A DNA stretch of 64,000 bases from Notolepis coatsorum (GCA_963971535.1 OZ020593.1:39035935-39099934), one strand, 5' to 3'. Counted from the first letter of the stretch, positions 1 to 13,210 are shown. The notes: a model not told the origin generated them from the sequence alone. Translations and numbers: made by a program.

Positions 1-75
1 CAACTCCTTCTTCTTCCCTCCCTCCTCTTTCTCTCTCTCTTTCTTTCTCTCTCAGCTCTCCTCCCATCCCATCAC
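1..75. repeat. Pyrimidine-rich CT tract
   Basis: Low-complexity C/T-rich stretch with CTCT and TTCC runs at the window edge. No coding signal is visible. Confidence 0.7.
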
Positions 76-2159
76 TACGCATCAGTGACCAACACAGTGC
101 GCCGCTCCTAAGCGGAAGTCGGGAGTCTGTGACGAAGAACGTGGTTTGTGCAGCCAGTGCCTGAACGGTCTGCAATGACTCCAGATCCCCACGCCGTCCG
201 TTTAGCTCCAGACTCTATCCTCAAGCCTTGGTAACCTATATAGCAATGTTTACTATCGGCCAGATTTGCCATGCATTGCACCATTATGTGATACTTTAGT
301 TTGTCATCCATACTATAGGCTATCATGTAATAACTAATAGGGTAAACCGGAGTAATACGGCCCCCTTAAATTAAGAACAAAAATTCATTTAATGTCTAGA
401 ATGTCTGGAAATAAAAATCATTATTTATTGATATACATATAATTAGAATATGACTATAATAGGTACACAATATGTATATATGCTTAGGTAAACACATTTA
501 GAGGGTAATTTAATCATAACAGACTACAACTTTGTTATTATAAAACTAAATGCATAGTAAAATGTTGTAAAGGGGCAGCTTCCCCCACTACACAGGGAAG
601 ATGCCCCCTTAGAATGTAATATATCAACAAGCTTAACAAAATAACCAACACTGTCTCATTAGCCAAATGCATCATGTAAAAAGAGTTTAGCTTCACCCAA
701 AGCTTCGTCACTATCTTTTTAATTTTAATTTTTTACCTCAGGAAGCCAAGGAATTCAAACTATACCGATGCAGCTATATTTAATAGTGCTATATCAACAT
801 TAGCATAATACCGTTTAAACTGATATAATACATTTCTTAGTATATCTATTGTGTCATTTTGTTAGATGATTATAGTGTATTTTCTCATAAATCGAATATT
901 AGCTATAGGCTATATCATTGATGTCCATGGGGGACTTCTTTACTTTCTTTCTCCAAAACAGGAGTCTCACAGTAACTATTAAAAAAAGCTCATATATCCT
1001 TTAAAAGAAAGGCACACATACATATTACAAAATTATGAAATGATCTCAAAACGTTATTTGGTATACCTCACTACAAAAATGAGTTGGATGATATTCAGAG
1101 ATGATCAAGATCATCCAAGACATGATCTGATATTATTTGAGTATATACATTTAATTAGTTGTCTTGTCATGGGGTCAATTGCATGGTTTACCCCGGTTTA
1201 CGCGAACAAATATTTCCCCAAATGATGTTAATTGGCAAGGCAAGCTATCGAGTTCAGAGCTGCAGCAAGAAAATTGATTAAAATGCATAGAAACTCCTCA
1301 TAGTGCCGACGCACGTGCCTCCAAAGGCAGTGGCTTCCATGGTGACAAATATCGCCGAATGGGCCAGTTTACTCAAGAGAAGCTTTTACGCACGGGCATT
1401 TTGCCAGATATTGGGCTGTAGGTTATTACACCATTAACACACGAGCGCATAGCCTACTCTGTAAATTATAGCCATTAATTGGTTAGATTTCGTTTAAGGT
1501 AATTTGGTCAGACAAAACACTTAATTCGGATTGGCCTTATTGTTAAAACGTTGAGCATCCAACTCCAACCCCGTGCGCACTACATTAACTTCAGTTAGCC
1601 TCTGAGCTATTACGCAGGCGCTCTTGAATAGAACCACACATTTAATCCATTTCCCTGATTTAATTCACCGAGGTGTGAGCGTCGAAAAGGAATAACCGCA
1701 CGTGACGCGCGGCGAATGAGACGCTCGCCCAAAAGCCACCTATCAGCGCTCGGTGTGACCCCAAAGCCTGGGTTGTGTCCGCTGAGTGGCAAAATGTCAA
1801 TATTTACACCCTGCAGCAGATATCAGTGGTTCTTAGTCTGTCAATTATCACAACAGCCTGTAGCACACATACCTCTGGATGCAGGCCTGTGCCACAAAGA
1901 CATGACTTGCCCTATCAACTAAACATAAACACTGTTAAGTGTCAAAACGTGTTTGAATCGCCAAGGCTGCCTATTAAAAAACAGTTACTCGCTAAATTAT
2001 CCAACCGTACAACTGTATAGAGATGCTGCCTGGACCTGATTGAACAGGCTATCCGTTACAATATTCGTATTATGATAGGCTATATTATCCTGTCATAATA
2101 ATACAATTATAAATGATTTGCGAAATTTGGCAATTTGAGACAGAATGGTAACCTATCAC
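76..2159. other. AT-rich unique DNA, no gene seen
   Basis: Only short stop-bounded reading frames with no recognisable protein similarity. No repeat family known to me is visible. It may be intergenic or intronic. Confidence 0.5.
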
Positions 2160-2253
2160 ACATGCCCACGCACGCGCACGCACAGACACGCACACACACA
2201 CACACACACAGACAGACGGACGGGCAGACACACACACACGCGCACGCACACAC

Positions 2254-2285
<32 letters not shown>
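2160..2285. repeat. CA-rich microsatellite with CG interruptions
   Basis: Alternating purine-pyrimidine tract of CACA with CACG and CAGACA interruptions. Such DNA can adopt Z-form; the cysteine/valine reading frame across it is an artefact of the repeat. Confidence 0.9.
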
Positions 2286-2289
<4 letters not shown>

Positions 2290-4180
2290 TATATTTGTGC
2301 TATAAATAGTAAATGATAACCCACTGACTCACACAAGATATAGTACGCGTTGCGATGGCTGAATGTTAATCCAACACATCTATAATGTATCCCAGCTTTT
2401 GACCGCAGGGGCTAGTTCCAACTTCAAGAATTGTTCCTAAGATATTCACTGCCACACGCAGTCTATTGGACCCCATGCGCCTTTCAGTTTGATCCGGGCA
2501 AATAAAGTATATGCCTGGGTTTTGCCCGCGAGACAAGGCCGGCATATGCCCGCCTCCGATCAAAGAAACGGCACCGTTACTCGCACGTAAAACGCTGGGC
2601 ATTTAGATAAATTTAAGTGTATTTTATTTGCAAAAGGGACAGTGTATTAATCAACAATAAATGTAAATACGCCAGATTTAGCCAGAAGGCTATATTTCAT
2701 CTGTATAAGTATAGGATTGCGCTACTAGTTTTAATCATGTATCTAGTCAATATGCAAAGACTATATGCCTATATACTAATAATGGATATACCCATGTCGA
2801 GGACTGTATCACAAGTTTAGGCCATATCCTATTCGTTACTAGGGCACGCATGCATGCATTATGTATAGTATTATGGGATGTAACCTATATAATTAGGGAA
2901 AGACTAATGCATTTCGAAAATACCAATAACGTCCGATTGTCCAAAAGTGGTTAGTGCACGCGTACACCATACATGTATCATATGACCCTAGATCCGTGGA
3001 ACGTGACAGTATATTTGTATTGTGGGGAAATTCTTTTTGAGGTCGCATGGTTTCTAAAAATGAATGTGACGGAATCTACATGGCTCCACGCATGTCAACA
3101 TTACCGACGCATTGATATTTAAACTTCAACCAAAGTGTGTAGCCTATATAAACACCATGTAAGGTGCTTGTCAGAGTGAAGTGGACAATGTTCTTTATAG
3201 GGTCGACTCGGCTATTAGAACACTTCGGAGGATATAAGGTTCACCCATTTAATTAGGTCTGTCAACTACTCTGTATTTTCCGAAAGCCAAATCTGCACGT
3301 CGGTTATGGATTGGTTATTTTCTAAATCCTCCCATATTTTACATTATGAAGACCTGCAAGCCCCGGGCCTGCAAAGTATACTGTAATATGTATTATTACT
3401 ATAAGCCTACACATTCCACAGGCTGCTACAATTGATCCAGCCTATAAATATCTATAGCCTAATTATTTAGAAAGTGGTCAAAACTGCTCTGTTGAAGAGA
3501 GTGGAGATCTTTTTAAAACTCAACAGTACTCAATACTTAAACTCAATAGTTAAAATAAGGTCTGGGCCTGGAACAATCATTCGCTATATATAGGCTCTAT
3601 AGCCAAAGTACAACCAAAATCTTAAAATCCATGTCAGAGTTCAAACGATTGTTTGGGATATAGATATTTTTAATCTAGGCTATTAAAAAGCACTTGTAGA
3701 TCCATCAAAAAGCAGACAGGCCTACAGGACATATCCATGCATAATTCAAGTGAAGTTCATCTTCGGTATGGCTAACAGACACGTGTTCGAGATGTCAGAC
3801 TTGAAACTAAATTAGTCTGACTTGTTATTGGTCTTGTTTATTTGTTTATAACCTCTAATTTAATTAAATCATACAGGCCTACTAAATCCAATACACAAGT
3901 TATCAAGACAATCGTGTTTTTGACAACTTTTCAGTTGAAAGTTTGAACTAATTTAAGAAGACCATTTTTCGATAAAAAAGGAGCCCAAACGCCAGTCAAT
4001 TTCACAACTTCTCAAGTATAGGCTCCTTTTTCAGTCTTTAAACAACATGGCATATTTTCACTGAACGCACTACGAAATCAATTGGCATGTGGAGTAATCA
4101 ATAATCCCGCAACATGTGCTTTCTAATAATTACACCGAGCCGAGGAACATTATAGGCGACATGCAGGAAATGCTATAGGC
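2286..4180. other. AT-rich unique DNA, no gene seen
   Basis: No long frame, no terminal repeats and no SINE boxes noticed. Short palindromes such as GCATGCATGC near 2847 are unremarkable at this length. Confidence 0.5.
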
Positions 4181-4188
4181 TCGTTTAA

Positions 4189-4383
4189 TTGGTTACACAA
4201 TTAATACGCAACTCTCACTGGTGTTACATGCCGGTCGCGGAGCGCTTGCGCAGCGTTTCCCGCCCCATTGGTGTTCATACCATGCTGCGCTTTTCTCTGC
4301 TGCGTTGGACAACATTTTCCCTCTGCATTTTCTGGATTTCGACATTTGTTGGCGTCTTTTGTTTCATCATGGGTAAGGTATAG
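4189..4383 (+). other. Candidate first exon with splice donor (weak)
   Basis: A small GC-richer island contains an inverted CCAAT-like ATTGG next to CGCCCC (4261-4270). Then come an ATG at about 4282 and a strongly hydrophobic frame reading roughly MLRFSLLRWTTFSLCIFWIS. The frame runs into CATCATGGGTAAGGTA, which has a good splice-donor look (GGTAAG). The peptide resembles a signal anchor or signal peptide. An alternative is that only the second ATG, just before the donor, is used. I do not recognise a family and no downstream exon is identified, so this is a suggestion and not a gene call. Confidence 0.18.
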
Positions 4384-4861
4384 CTAATCTACGTTACTAC
4401 GTCGCAGAAGTTATTTCTTCTCAAGTCAAGTATATCAACATTATTAGTGGTGCCTAAAGCATTGGTTCTCAAACCTTTTCATGTCAAGGACCCCCAAATA
4501 GACACGTATAGTCAGGGATCTGAGAAGAATATATATAAAGACTATAATTGTTGTTAGATTTAGTCCTGCATTACATAACTGTCTATATGCCTACATAGGC
4601 AGATAATAACACAGTATAGTGGAACATATGATCCCTCTCAAGGAACCACTGGTCTAATGTGATTCTACTTCTGGGATTAACAGCATTGTAATTTCACCCA
4701 AGCATTGCCATCACTTTCATGGCTGCATCTTTAAAAATCCCCTTCCCTCAGAAATGTGTTTTTTGAATGCATGGTTAACTCATCTCGGAGGCATGACTTT
4801 GATACAGATTGTTATTTGTGCAGATCTTGTCACCAGCCCTTTTTTCCACATTCCTCCCCTG

Positions 4862-5130
<269 letters not shown>

Positions 5131-5308
5131 ATTATATGTGCTTCTCTGAAATCTGTGATGTGACCAAAAGGTCGAGCCTCTCATGATCCAATATGTGGTA
5201 ACTTGACACCTTTAGCTTCAGCTACATAGAAAGCTGAGTAGTATTGACAATGTATTGAAAGAATAATTACTGCAGAATTCCTGGTAAATATCAATGGGTG
5301 CCTGTTTC

Positions 5309-5450
5309 CAATTTGCATATTCATAGATCCTGCATTTTCAACGAGGGCAAGACATTTCAGTATATAGTTTATTGAACAATTCAGTGGGGATTTCTATCCA
5401 ATATAGAACATTCTTTAAGGGTTTAAAATACATCTGGAGGGGATTTTAAA
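5309..5450. other. Non-coding block duplicated at 36975-37123 (copy A)
   Basis: Shares long colinear stretches with 36975-37123 on the same strand: CAATTTGCATATTCATAG, AGTTTATTGAACAATTC, CAATATAGAACA and ATACATCTGGAGGGGAT occur in the same order and similar spacing. It contains the exact octamer ATTTGCAT bound by POU factors. No terminal repeats, tail or target duplication are seen. It could be an old transposon family or a duplicated regulatory element. Confidence 0.6.
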
Positions 5451-6505
5451 ACTAATGTTAGAGCCTAAATTGTGGTAAAAGTGTTAGACATCCGAATTAA
5501 TTATACCAAACATTGTTGTGCTATATATATGTTTCATATAACATACGCATTAGCTAAGGAAGCAATACAAGCACTGCAGTGGTTTGTTTGTTTGTTAGGT
5601 ATAATCCCATCTATTCTCATGACATGTCTTGCTAACTAAATGCAGTACCGCTCATTGGTCCATGGTTGTCATTTAATGATAATTACCTGCTATTTGATTA
5701 GAATAACCGTTGTTGCTACCAAGATGTCTTTGATGGAACATTATGAATAGTATAGAGGCAAACATGCACTGATAATGGTTTTATCCTCCTGGGAATTAAT
5801 TTAATGTTAGCTGGCTCTAAAACATTTATTTAAAAAAAAGTTAAAGGACAGGTTAACATTTTTATCAAGACACCCATGCCCTATTTAAACATTTTCTGGC
5901 ATTACTAGCCACCATTTCACCAGACACATACCACACCGTGCTGCATCCTCACCAGGTTCAAATACAATTGGCAAAGTTAAGCTTTCAAAAACCATGGTCC
6001 ATATTATTTTCCAAAATGAGAAGCTCACAGTTTCTTCTGCTATTCATGTTACCCAGTTAACTCACATGCTCAACTGTCCTATGTGAAAGTCTAAATATTG
6101 GATACAATACATGTCTGAATCATTTGCTCCATTCTATTGGAACCTGGTGAGAGAATGCAGCATGCGGTATGTTTCTCAATGCTAAAACAATGGGTGAAAT
6201 TATTTTGGGCTGTATCATCTAAAAACCTGTTCTTTTATTGTTATAAATATCCTACAAAGTTCATTTGATTTAGATTTTATTCATTTGACATTCTATATAT
6301 AAAACAGGTCATGCACTGCAACAGATACATAATTGAAAAGAATAACACAATAAAGTTAAACGATAACTTATTTCCATTGTGGTCCTCTTTCCAGGAAGAC
6401 AAAGATAGCAGTACTAATGTCATATATGACTGGTACCTTGTAACATCATATATGCTACTTTAAAAACAATACATCCTTATAAGGATGCATGGCAAAAAAT
6501 AAATT
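5451..6505. other. AT-rich unique DNA, no gene seen
   Basis: No coding frame above background and no recognisable element. Confidence 0.5.
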
Positions 6506-6529
6506 ATATATATATATATACTGTATATA

Positions 6530-6838
6530 TATGGGTATCATTTGAAAAGTTTTGATACCAATGCCAATAATGATACCTGGGGTTTGATTAGTAAAACAAT
6601 ACTTTTTTCAATACCTTACTTTATGTGTGTCGCATGCGTGAGGCTTTGTAACATTTTGGATGATTATGGATTATGGATTATGGAAATAAACATTATTGGC
6701 TCACTGACACTGATGAGATTAACATAAAGTGACACAATGTCATTCAATACCAAATTTCGATACCACAGCATTTTCCGATACTCAATAGTATTGAAGCCAT
6801 TCGATCGATACCATAAAAGTATCAAATTTCTATACCCA
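6530..6838. mobile_element. Possible degenerate hAT-like MITE
   Basis: The ends are loosely inverted: TGGGTATCATTTGAAAAGTT on the left, and on the right the complement of TGGGTATAGAAATTTGATAC. The interior is rich in GATACC/GGTATC words, as in several fish hAT MITEs. No convincing 8-bp target duplication was found because the left flank is a TA microsatellite. Family placement is a guess. Confidence 0.35.
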
Positions 6839-7010
6839 GCCATAATATATGTATTTCAATGATATGCAAGCATGCATCAACACACTTACTGTACATACAT
6901 ACACATAGGCTACTTATATACATACCTACATACATTCCCACCTATTACATCCATATATATATATATATATATCTATATATATACACAATTATACACATAC
7001 ACCCATCTTG
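6839..7010. repeat. ACAT/TA-rich microsatellite zone
   Basis: Repeated ACATACA words followed by (TA)n and TATC runs. No gene. Confidence 0.7.
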
Positions 7011-7084
7011 TTTACTATCTCTCCCTCCTACAGTGAGAATTGTGAATGCAAGGAGTTGTTGCACTTTACGTCTTGTTCAAGGCT

Positions 7085-7296
7085 CCAGAGAAGGAGGTGG
7101 TGGTACTATGGTGCACCCCATTAACAGAGGGAGGAGGGAGCAGAGTGATTTTCGTCTCAATCGTGATCGACATCATCAGTACTTTGTAATGAGTGCAGAG
7201 CAGATGGATACCGCCCTTGCTGTGGTTGGTGCTGACCAGACGGAGCACTAACTACAGGACTGACATCGAACCCAAACAACGCCTTGTCATTGTACT
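7085..7296 (+). pseudogene. PIF/Harbinger transposase N-terminal fragment
   Basis: The plus frame reads FRLNRDRHHQYFVMSAEQMD, then (after a one-base shift near 7248) NYRTDIEPKQRLVIVLR and a stop. In PIF/Harbinger nucleases the N-terminal part typically has a HxYFRMS-x-D block, then TNYR-x-I-x-P-x-QRL-x-x-xLR. Both blocks are here in the right order and spacing. The DDE catalytic core is absent. The fragment is broken by a frameshift and a stop, so it is a dead remnant of a DNA transposon. Identification rests on remembered family pattern only. Confidence 0.6.
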
Positions 7297-7319
7297 CAGG
7301 TAATTTTCAGTTACACCAC

Positions 7320-7990
7320 TGCCACCTTGGGGCAAACCACCAGCTTAGGCCAAACCATTCCCTCTGGCCATAGCACCGGAACCTCCAGGCAAACCATCAC
7401 CTTGGGCCAAACCACTGCCTTTGGCTACACTCAGTGGTGCAGTGGTGGTCCCATGCGGTACCATGCCATCCCACCACTTTTCTGAGCAGAAGTACGCGCA
7501 GTTGCGCACGGATGTGCACGCTCGTGCACACAAAAATGCGCTCCACTCGACTCCTGCGCTAAGTACCCACCTGTCTTGCATAACAATAGCGCACCATATC
7601 TGTTGACATTATAATTTCTTTATATATTGAAGGCTACATCCTGCTACCTTTTTCAGCTTCTCTATTTCAAGGCAATATTTACAAAAACTAAACTAAAACT
7701 AGTAATTTCCTATACAAACATCTTTCCTACTATTTATGCATAATAGCATTCTAATCATAATGCTGGTCGGAGCTGTTCTGTGCGCACACGAGGGAACATT
7801 TATGCGCATGCGCGCGTGTGGCGTCATCCCCACCATCCCACCACTTCTGATATTACCACTGCACCCCTGGCTACACCACCGCCTCGTATACCGCCTTGGG
7901 CCAAACTACACACTACCACCATATCCAGCCAAACTACAGCCACACCAACACCATTACCTTTGGCCATATCTCCTTCGTTGACACCACTTC
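7320..7990. repeat. Degenerate CCA-rich repeat region
   Basis: Imperfect repeats around the words CTTGGGCCAAACCA and CACCACTTCTGA appear near 7330-7440 and 7840-7960, separated by about 300 bp of unrelated sequence. No conserved frame. Confidence 0.45.
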
Positions 7991-7999
7991 TCCTAGACT

Positions 8000-8515
8000 A
8001 GACCACTTGTAATGACTTTGTTATAGTGTTGTGATATTAGATGCTCCTAGACTAGACCACTTGTATCACTTTGTTATAGTGTTGTGATATTAGGTGTTCA
8101 TAGACTATATAACTTGTATCACTTTGTTATATTATTTTTTATATTAGATGTTCCTATAGACTAGACCACTTGTATAATTTTGTTATAGTGTTTTTTATAT
8201 TATATGTTCCTATAGACTAGACCACTTGTATCACTTTGTTATAGTGTTGTGATATTAGATGCTCCTAGACTATAGACCACTTGTATCACTTTGTTATAGT
8301 GTTGTTATATTAGGTGTTCCTAAACTATATCACTTTGTTATAGTCTTGTGATATTAGGTGTTCGTATAGACCACTTGTATCACTTTGTTATAGTGTTGTG
8401 ATATTATATGCTCCTAGACCACTTGTATGACTTTGTTATAGTGTTGTGATATTATATGCTCCTAGACCACTTGTATGACTTTGTTAGTGTTTTGATATTA
8501 GAAGCAGGACCATTA
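8000..8515. repeat. Minisatellite, about 50-60 bp unit
   Basis: About nine tandem copies of a unit built on CTAGACCACTTGTATCACTT, TGTTATAGTGTTGTGATATT and AGATGCTCC. Units vary by small indels and substitutions. No coding meaning. Confidence 0.9.
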
Positions 8516-8890
8516 ACCTTTACAGCTGATGCCTCAAACCCACCTGGAGTTTCTCAATCGCTCTGTACAGCCTGAAAGGTCTGCCTCCAACTACCCACAC
8601 CCCATAACACAAGCCCTTAGGTTTGGCTCCCCTGGCCTCACCCATGAGCTCAGCTATTCTGCTTCAGCTCCCCATACCCCACTGGTACACACAGAAACAC
8701 TCCAACTGTATGACAGTTGCCTATAGGAGAACAGAGGCAAGATGATCATCAGTTACAACCATTCTGGCGGAAACAACTCCACTTCCACCACAAATTCCAG
8801 AGGAAAAGGAAGAAATGTATTATTATAACAATATATTTTCTAAATGGTTTCATTTTTGTATTATATTATTTTCATGACATGATATGACAC
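8516..8890. other. No gene seen
   Basis: Short spacer between two minisatellites. One 65-codon frame is present but has no recognisable similarity. Confidence 0.5.
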
Positions 8891-8891
8891 T

Positions 8892-9240
8892 GTAAAACAT
8901 TTACCTGACATAAAAGCCAAGTAAAAACTATAAAACATTTACCTAAAATAAAAGCCAAGTATAAACTATAAAACATTTACCTAACGTAAAAGCCAAGTAT
9001 AGACTATAAAACATTTACCTAATGTAAAAGCCAAGTGTAAACTATAAAACATTTACCTAACGTAAAAGCCATGTATTAACTACAAAACATTTACCTAACA
9101 TAAAAGCCAAATATTAACTATAAAACATTTACCTAATGTAAAAGCCAAGTGTAAACTATAAAACATTTACCTAACATAAAAGCCAAGTATAAACGATAAA
9201 ACATTTTCCTAATGTAATAGCCAAGTATAAACTATAAAAC
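8892..9240. repeat. Minisatellite, 38-bp unit
   Basis: About nine head-to-tail copies of a 38-bp unit containing AAAACATTTACCTAA and AAAAGCCAAGTATAAA. Copies differ at only a few positions, chiefly in the middle (ACATAAAAG versus CGTAAAAG or TGTAAAAG). Confidence 0.9.
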
Positions 9241-9343
9241 AGAGAGAAAACCACCATAATGACATGGGGTATAAATTATTTTCAGCATATACATTGACAT
9301 TCTACCATGATTAAGTAGCCCAATACATTATTAGGCCTACAGG

Positions 9344-9490
<147 letters not shown>

Positions 9491-9733
9491 AGAGAAAGAG
9501 AATACAGTATAGTGTCAAATCCTGAAGAATGTCACCTGTTTTATTTTTTTTTACAATAAAATAAAATAATGTACAAGAGAGAAAGCAAGTTATTTAAACT
9601 AGCTGTCACACAGCTGTGTGTAGACTCATCATCAGAACTTCAGACTTGTCTTGCTTGACTTTTAGCAGGGACTTGACTTGTCTTGCTTTATCCTAAACAT
9701 AACTTGGGACTTGACTTGAGACTTGAAAGTTAA

Positions 9734-10033
9734 AGCTGCAGTAGTGAGTTTACCTGTACAGCAGAAATAGAGCAAGCGAATCAACAGATTCCTAGAGGCA
9801 TCAGCAGCTTTACGCTGAAATAAAAACAAAGAAAACAATGTGCAAAACCATCTGCCAATCAGAGGCTGGATTATTATTTTTATTTTATGTTCTTAATTCA
9901 GTTTAGAGCTGCTGCTGCCTTTGGGAGTTTGTGGAAAGCCTTTGCATGCGCTTGAAAAGTGACAACTTGTTTTATTTCTGCTGGGCAGGTAAACTCCCTC
10001 TTGCAAATTTTTCCAAAGTTGCCTACTGCAGCT
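9734..10033. mobile_element. 300-bp TTAA MITE (AGCTGCAGTAG ends)
   Basis: The ends are inverted copies of AGCTGCAGTAG, with the inner GTTTACCTG also repeated in inverted form. The element is flanked on both sides by TTAA (9730-9733 and 10034-10037). Removing it rejoins a local GACTTG repeat. TTAA duplications are made by piggyBac and Kolobok transposases. The element is too short to encode one and is non-autonomous. Confidence 0.75.
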
Positions 10034-10037
10034 TTAA

Positions 10038-10649
10038 GACTTTATTTTACGCAATCAGTTTGCACAATCACATTCAGTCTTGTACTTGTCTGTTGTGATT
10101 TTGATATGCTATTTATATGATGTATGGGATGTATTCATTCACACTTGTTTAATTCTTAGGCTATATAATTCTATAAAAAATATTGTGAGTTTATTAAAGT
10201 TGAAAAAAAGCAAATTAAGTCATCAGCACTCGCAAATAAGTCTGTAATATGTTTTATGACGCACAGCAGCAGGAACAACGGACGCGTTTCAGCCCTGGGT
10301 TTTCCTCTGCGTTCCTAAGACATTTATGGGTGTGACCCCTATTAAACAGCAGCCAGGAACCTGCCGGTGATTAACAACCAGCTGATACTAATCATCAAAA
10401 CAACATAATCAAAAACTGATTATTAATAATAAGAAAATAGTAGTAAGAAAATGTAAGTAATTTTTTTTAAAATTATAAATAAATAAATAAATATATATAT
10501 ACAACAAATTATTCTATCACTTATTATGCGAATATGGGAGGGTTAAAAAACTCACAGCCAACAATGGGGTCACTAGACAGAATATGCCAATGTTTTCTGA
10601 CAACACTTTTAAGCGGTGAAAAGGTAGTAGTCAAGACAACATACTGTTG
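10038..10649. other. AT-rich unique DNA, no gene seen
   Basis: Includes a short (AAAT)n/(TA)n patch near 10480-10500. No coding or transposon signal noticed. Confidence 0.5.
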
Positions 10650-10653
10650 TTAA

Positions 10654-11540
10654 CACATTCAGCGCCAGACCTGAGATATCCCGGGTTAACTCGCCAGTTG
10701 GGCGCAAGACCCAAGATTTCTCTGGTTTTGGTCGTTATATATTTTTTTTCGATATTTCCATTCATTACAGGCACACGGACATCAGGGTTAACATGGGGAA
10801 TCATCCTGAGAATGCCAAAGTGGCAGTATCGAGCACCCTTTGAAACATTATATCTTGGCCTGTGCGTTGATCAAAAGTCTCCGGTCGGACTTTTCTTTGT
10901 CGGGCAAGTGGAGCAGTTGTCCCGATCGGATTGAGAAGCGTGAAATGCTCCCGATGCATGATGTGTGACGGATTATGTTGGCAACACGATCGACACCAAT
11001 ACTGGGACTCGCGATCAGATAATTGGAATATCCTTTTTGGGGTACATCCTAGTGAAGGTAAGGGCTATATGATATCAATCCTGCTGTGATCCGACCATGA
11101 CTTCACCTCGATCACAACATATGTGTGTAACGTTACTCCACAACTAATGCCGTTGGTGACGATCGAAGCATCAAAAAACGATATAATACAGATAATATAG
11201 ATTTGATTTCGAAATTGTAGCGTGTACAGGCGAAAAACGGTAATGTTTTTAGTGAAATGCACGTATTGCTGCATAGCGTAGTTTTCTGAGATTAGACAGG
11301 ATTACTCTAAAACTATACTCATATTCACCACAGTATAAAACGGGAATGTATGGATGAAATTATTTTTTCTTTAACACATATTGAACAATAGATAGTCGAT
11401 GTCAAATGGGCCATAGTATTGTATCCATAGCTATAATATAGAATATAGTTATAGCCCTGCAAACACAGCCACATATTCCTATCTCTTAGAGCTTGGCGTG
11501 GTAAGTACAAACGATGCTCAACTGCGTTGCGTCCATTGAG
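10654..11540 (+). mobile_element. TTAA-family element M1
   Basis: Begins TTAA-CACATTCAGCGCC and ends with the complement of CTCAATGGACGC followed by TTAA (11541-11544). The interior aligns with the other ~0.9-kb TTAA elements: GGTAAG at 11057, the block GATAGATAGTCGATGTC then GGGCCATAG near 11388-11420, and TTATAGCCCTGCAAA near 11450. It lacks the CTCF-like word that other members carry. Its right end abuts the decayed BEL/Pao pol gene. No transposase frame exists, so it is non-autonomous. Confidence 0.7.
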
Positions 11541-11544
11541 TTAA

Positions 11545-12136
11545 AGTGAGTAACCAGGAACCACGTGGAGCTGTAGCATCTGCGATCAATACAATGTCTC
11601 CAGGGACAAGACTTCGTCTCTCCTTACTCCACCTCTGCCGCTCCTGTAGCAAAGTATTCTCTCAGCCAGCATTTTCAAAAAAGGTCTGAGATGTATTGGA
11701 CTTATCTCCATCTCCTTTTGAGGTAGAGGTCGGACTTCTCAAACAATCCAGGTGGTAAGATTGGCACTCTTTTCATTGGGAGAATGTGATTGGGAGTGAG
11801 AGCTTCCAGATCGTTGGGATCTCCAGACAACTTTGTTATAGGGCGGTCATTAAGAATGGCTTCGACTTCACACAGCACCGTATGAAATCCTTCGTCATTC
11901 AAGGTTTGCTGGTGTAGAACTGATGTTAGTATTCGTCAAATCATCCGTATGATGCGCTCCCATGCACCTCCATGATGAGAGGCTGTTGTTGGGTTGAAGC
12001 TCCACTGAATTCCTTCCTCCAGAAAAACTGATTGTATTTTGCTGTGGTTTAAAGCAGCAAGAGCTTCCCTCAACTCTCTTTTAGCACCAACAAAATTGGT
12101 TCCATTGTCCGATCTTAAATGAGAGACAAACAACAA
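11545..12136 (-). pseudogene. BEL/Pao integrase core end and C-terminal domain
   Basis: Carries the second and third DDE residues in LRSDNGTNF and HHGGAWERI. An in-frame stop follows (about 11934), then the same frame continues with LCEVEAILNDRPIT and LTPNHIL, the block that closes BEL/Pao integrases. Next comes the C-terminal part with GDIVLIADATAPRGSW near 11560-11610. The end is lost at the TTAA junction. Confidence 0.85.
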
Positions 12137-12640
12137 ACAAACCTGCGTAGAGCATTTATACAGGAGTCTGTATCCAATGAATAAGCGACTTCCAAATGGA
12201 CTGCTCTACATGCCATACAGGTGAAAATGACTCCATATCGCTTTTCAAAGGAACGTCCCCTCTTGATCTCAATCGGGCCAAAATAATCAACTCCAACGTT
12301 GGTAAATGGAGGAAGATCAGCAACGATTCGCTCTAGAGGCAAGTCTGACATCTTCTGCTCACCCAACTTCCCTCTATGGCGTCTGCAGAAGACACAGTCA
12401 GACAGTATCTTTCTTGTTGCTGCATTGGCACTAGTGATCCAGTATTTTCTGCACAATCTCGAAAGAACATGGTTTCTCCCACCATGACCCATCTGTTCGT
12501 GGATGTGCTTTAGTATGAGAGTGGATACATGGTCTTTCGAGAGGACAACAGGATGTTTAGATTCCTCAGACATTGCTGCCCTACTCAACCTCCCTCCAAC
12601 TCTAAGCAAGCCATCCTCCAGAATGGGGTCCAGGACTGTC
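12115..12640 (-). pseudogene. BEL/Pao integrase, zinc finger and first catalytic Asp
   Basis: The frame contains GLLRVGGRLSRA, then the HHCC zinc finger (H of IHEQMGH, CVFC at the end), then VGVDYFGPI, whose Asp is the first of the DDE triad. It ends in a frameshift at a TTTG-rich slip (about 12120-12140) just before SHLRSDNGTNF. The slip seems to have replaced a few residues seen in this family. Not functional. Confidence 0.85.
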
Positions 12641-13210
12641 TTTCTTTACTTCACCCTTTCCAGATGTCAACACAGCAAGTTCCTCAGGGAACCTTTGCTG
12701 TTGAGTGAAGCGAATGATGGCAGATTCAGCTGTAGAAAGATCATCTGGTGTTATGTTCTGGTTTCCCAATGCAGCTCTACTTTTTTGCATTTCCTGTTCC
12801 ACTTTGTCTGCATCTTCATGACTCAGTTGGTTTCTTTTATGACTCATCTCCAATAGAGTCTTTCGTAGTTTCAGGATCCAAGCAACTGACCTCTTCAACC
12901 TTTTCCAGTCAGAAAAATAGGTGATCAGTTGGTGTGTGGCACTTGGTGCATCCACAATTACTGCATTGATGGTGAGCTCCTTTTTGACCTCAGAGTCATC
13001 AGCAGCAATGTTGTACTCCAAGATACTATCTGGCCACTCTTCCTCTGGTTTCCAAAGAAACTCAGGGCCTTCAATCCACCTTCTGTTGGTCAGCAAATCA
13101 TCCACTTTAACTCCCCTTGAAGCTTTGTCAGCAGGGTTCTGAGTGGTATGAATGTACCTCCACTGCGTGACATCAGATGTTCTTCGGATGGCAGAAATCC
13201 TGTTTGCCAC
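12602..13210 (-). pseudogene. BEL/Pao RNase H to integrase linker
   Basis: A 202-codon frame with TQWRYIHTTQNPADKASRGV, the block that ends the RNase H region (the NPAD-x-ASRG motif is typical of BEL/Pao). After it comes WIEGPEFLW and a lysine/leucine-rich stretch. It shifts frame just before GLLRVGGRL, the start of the integrase region. Confidence 0.85.

Noticed and set aside
8000..9240. Possible CRISPR-like arrays of 38-bp and about 55-bp repeats
   Set aside because: Units are contiguous, with no unique spacers, so they are minisatellites; CRISPR arrays are not expected in a vertebrate genome.
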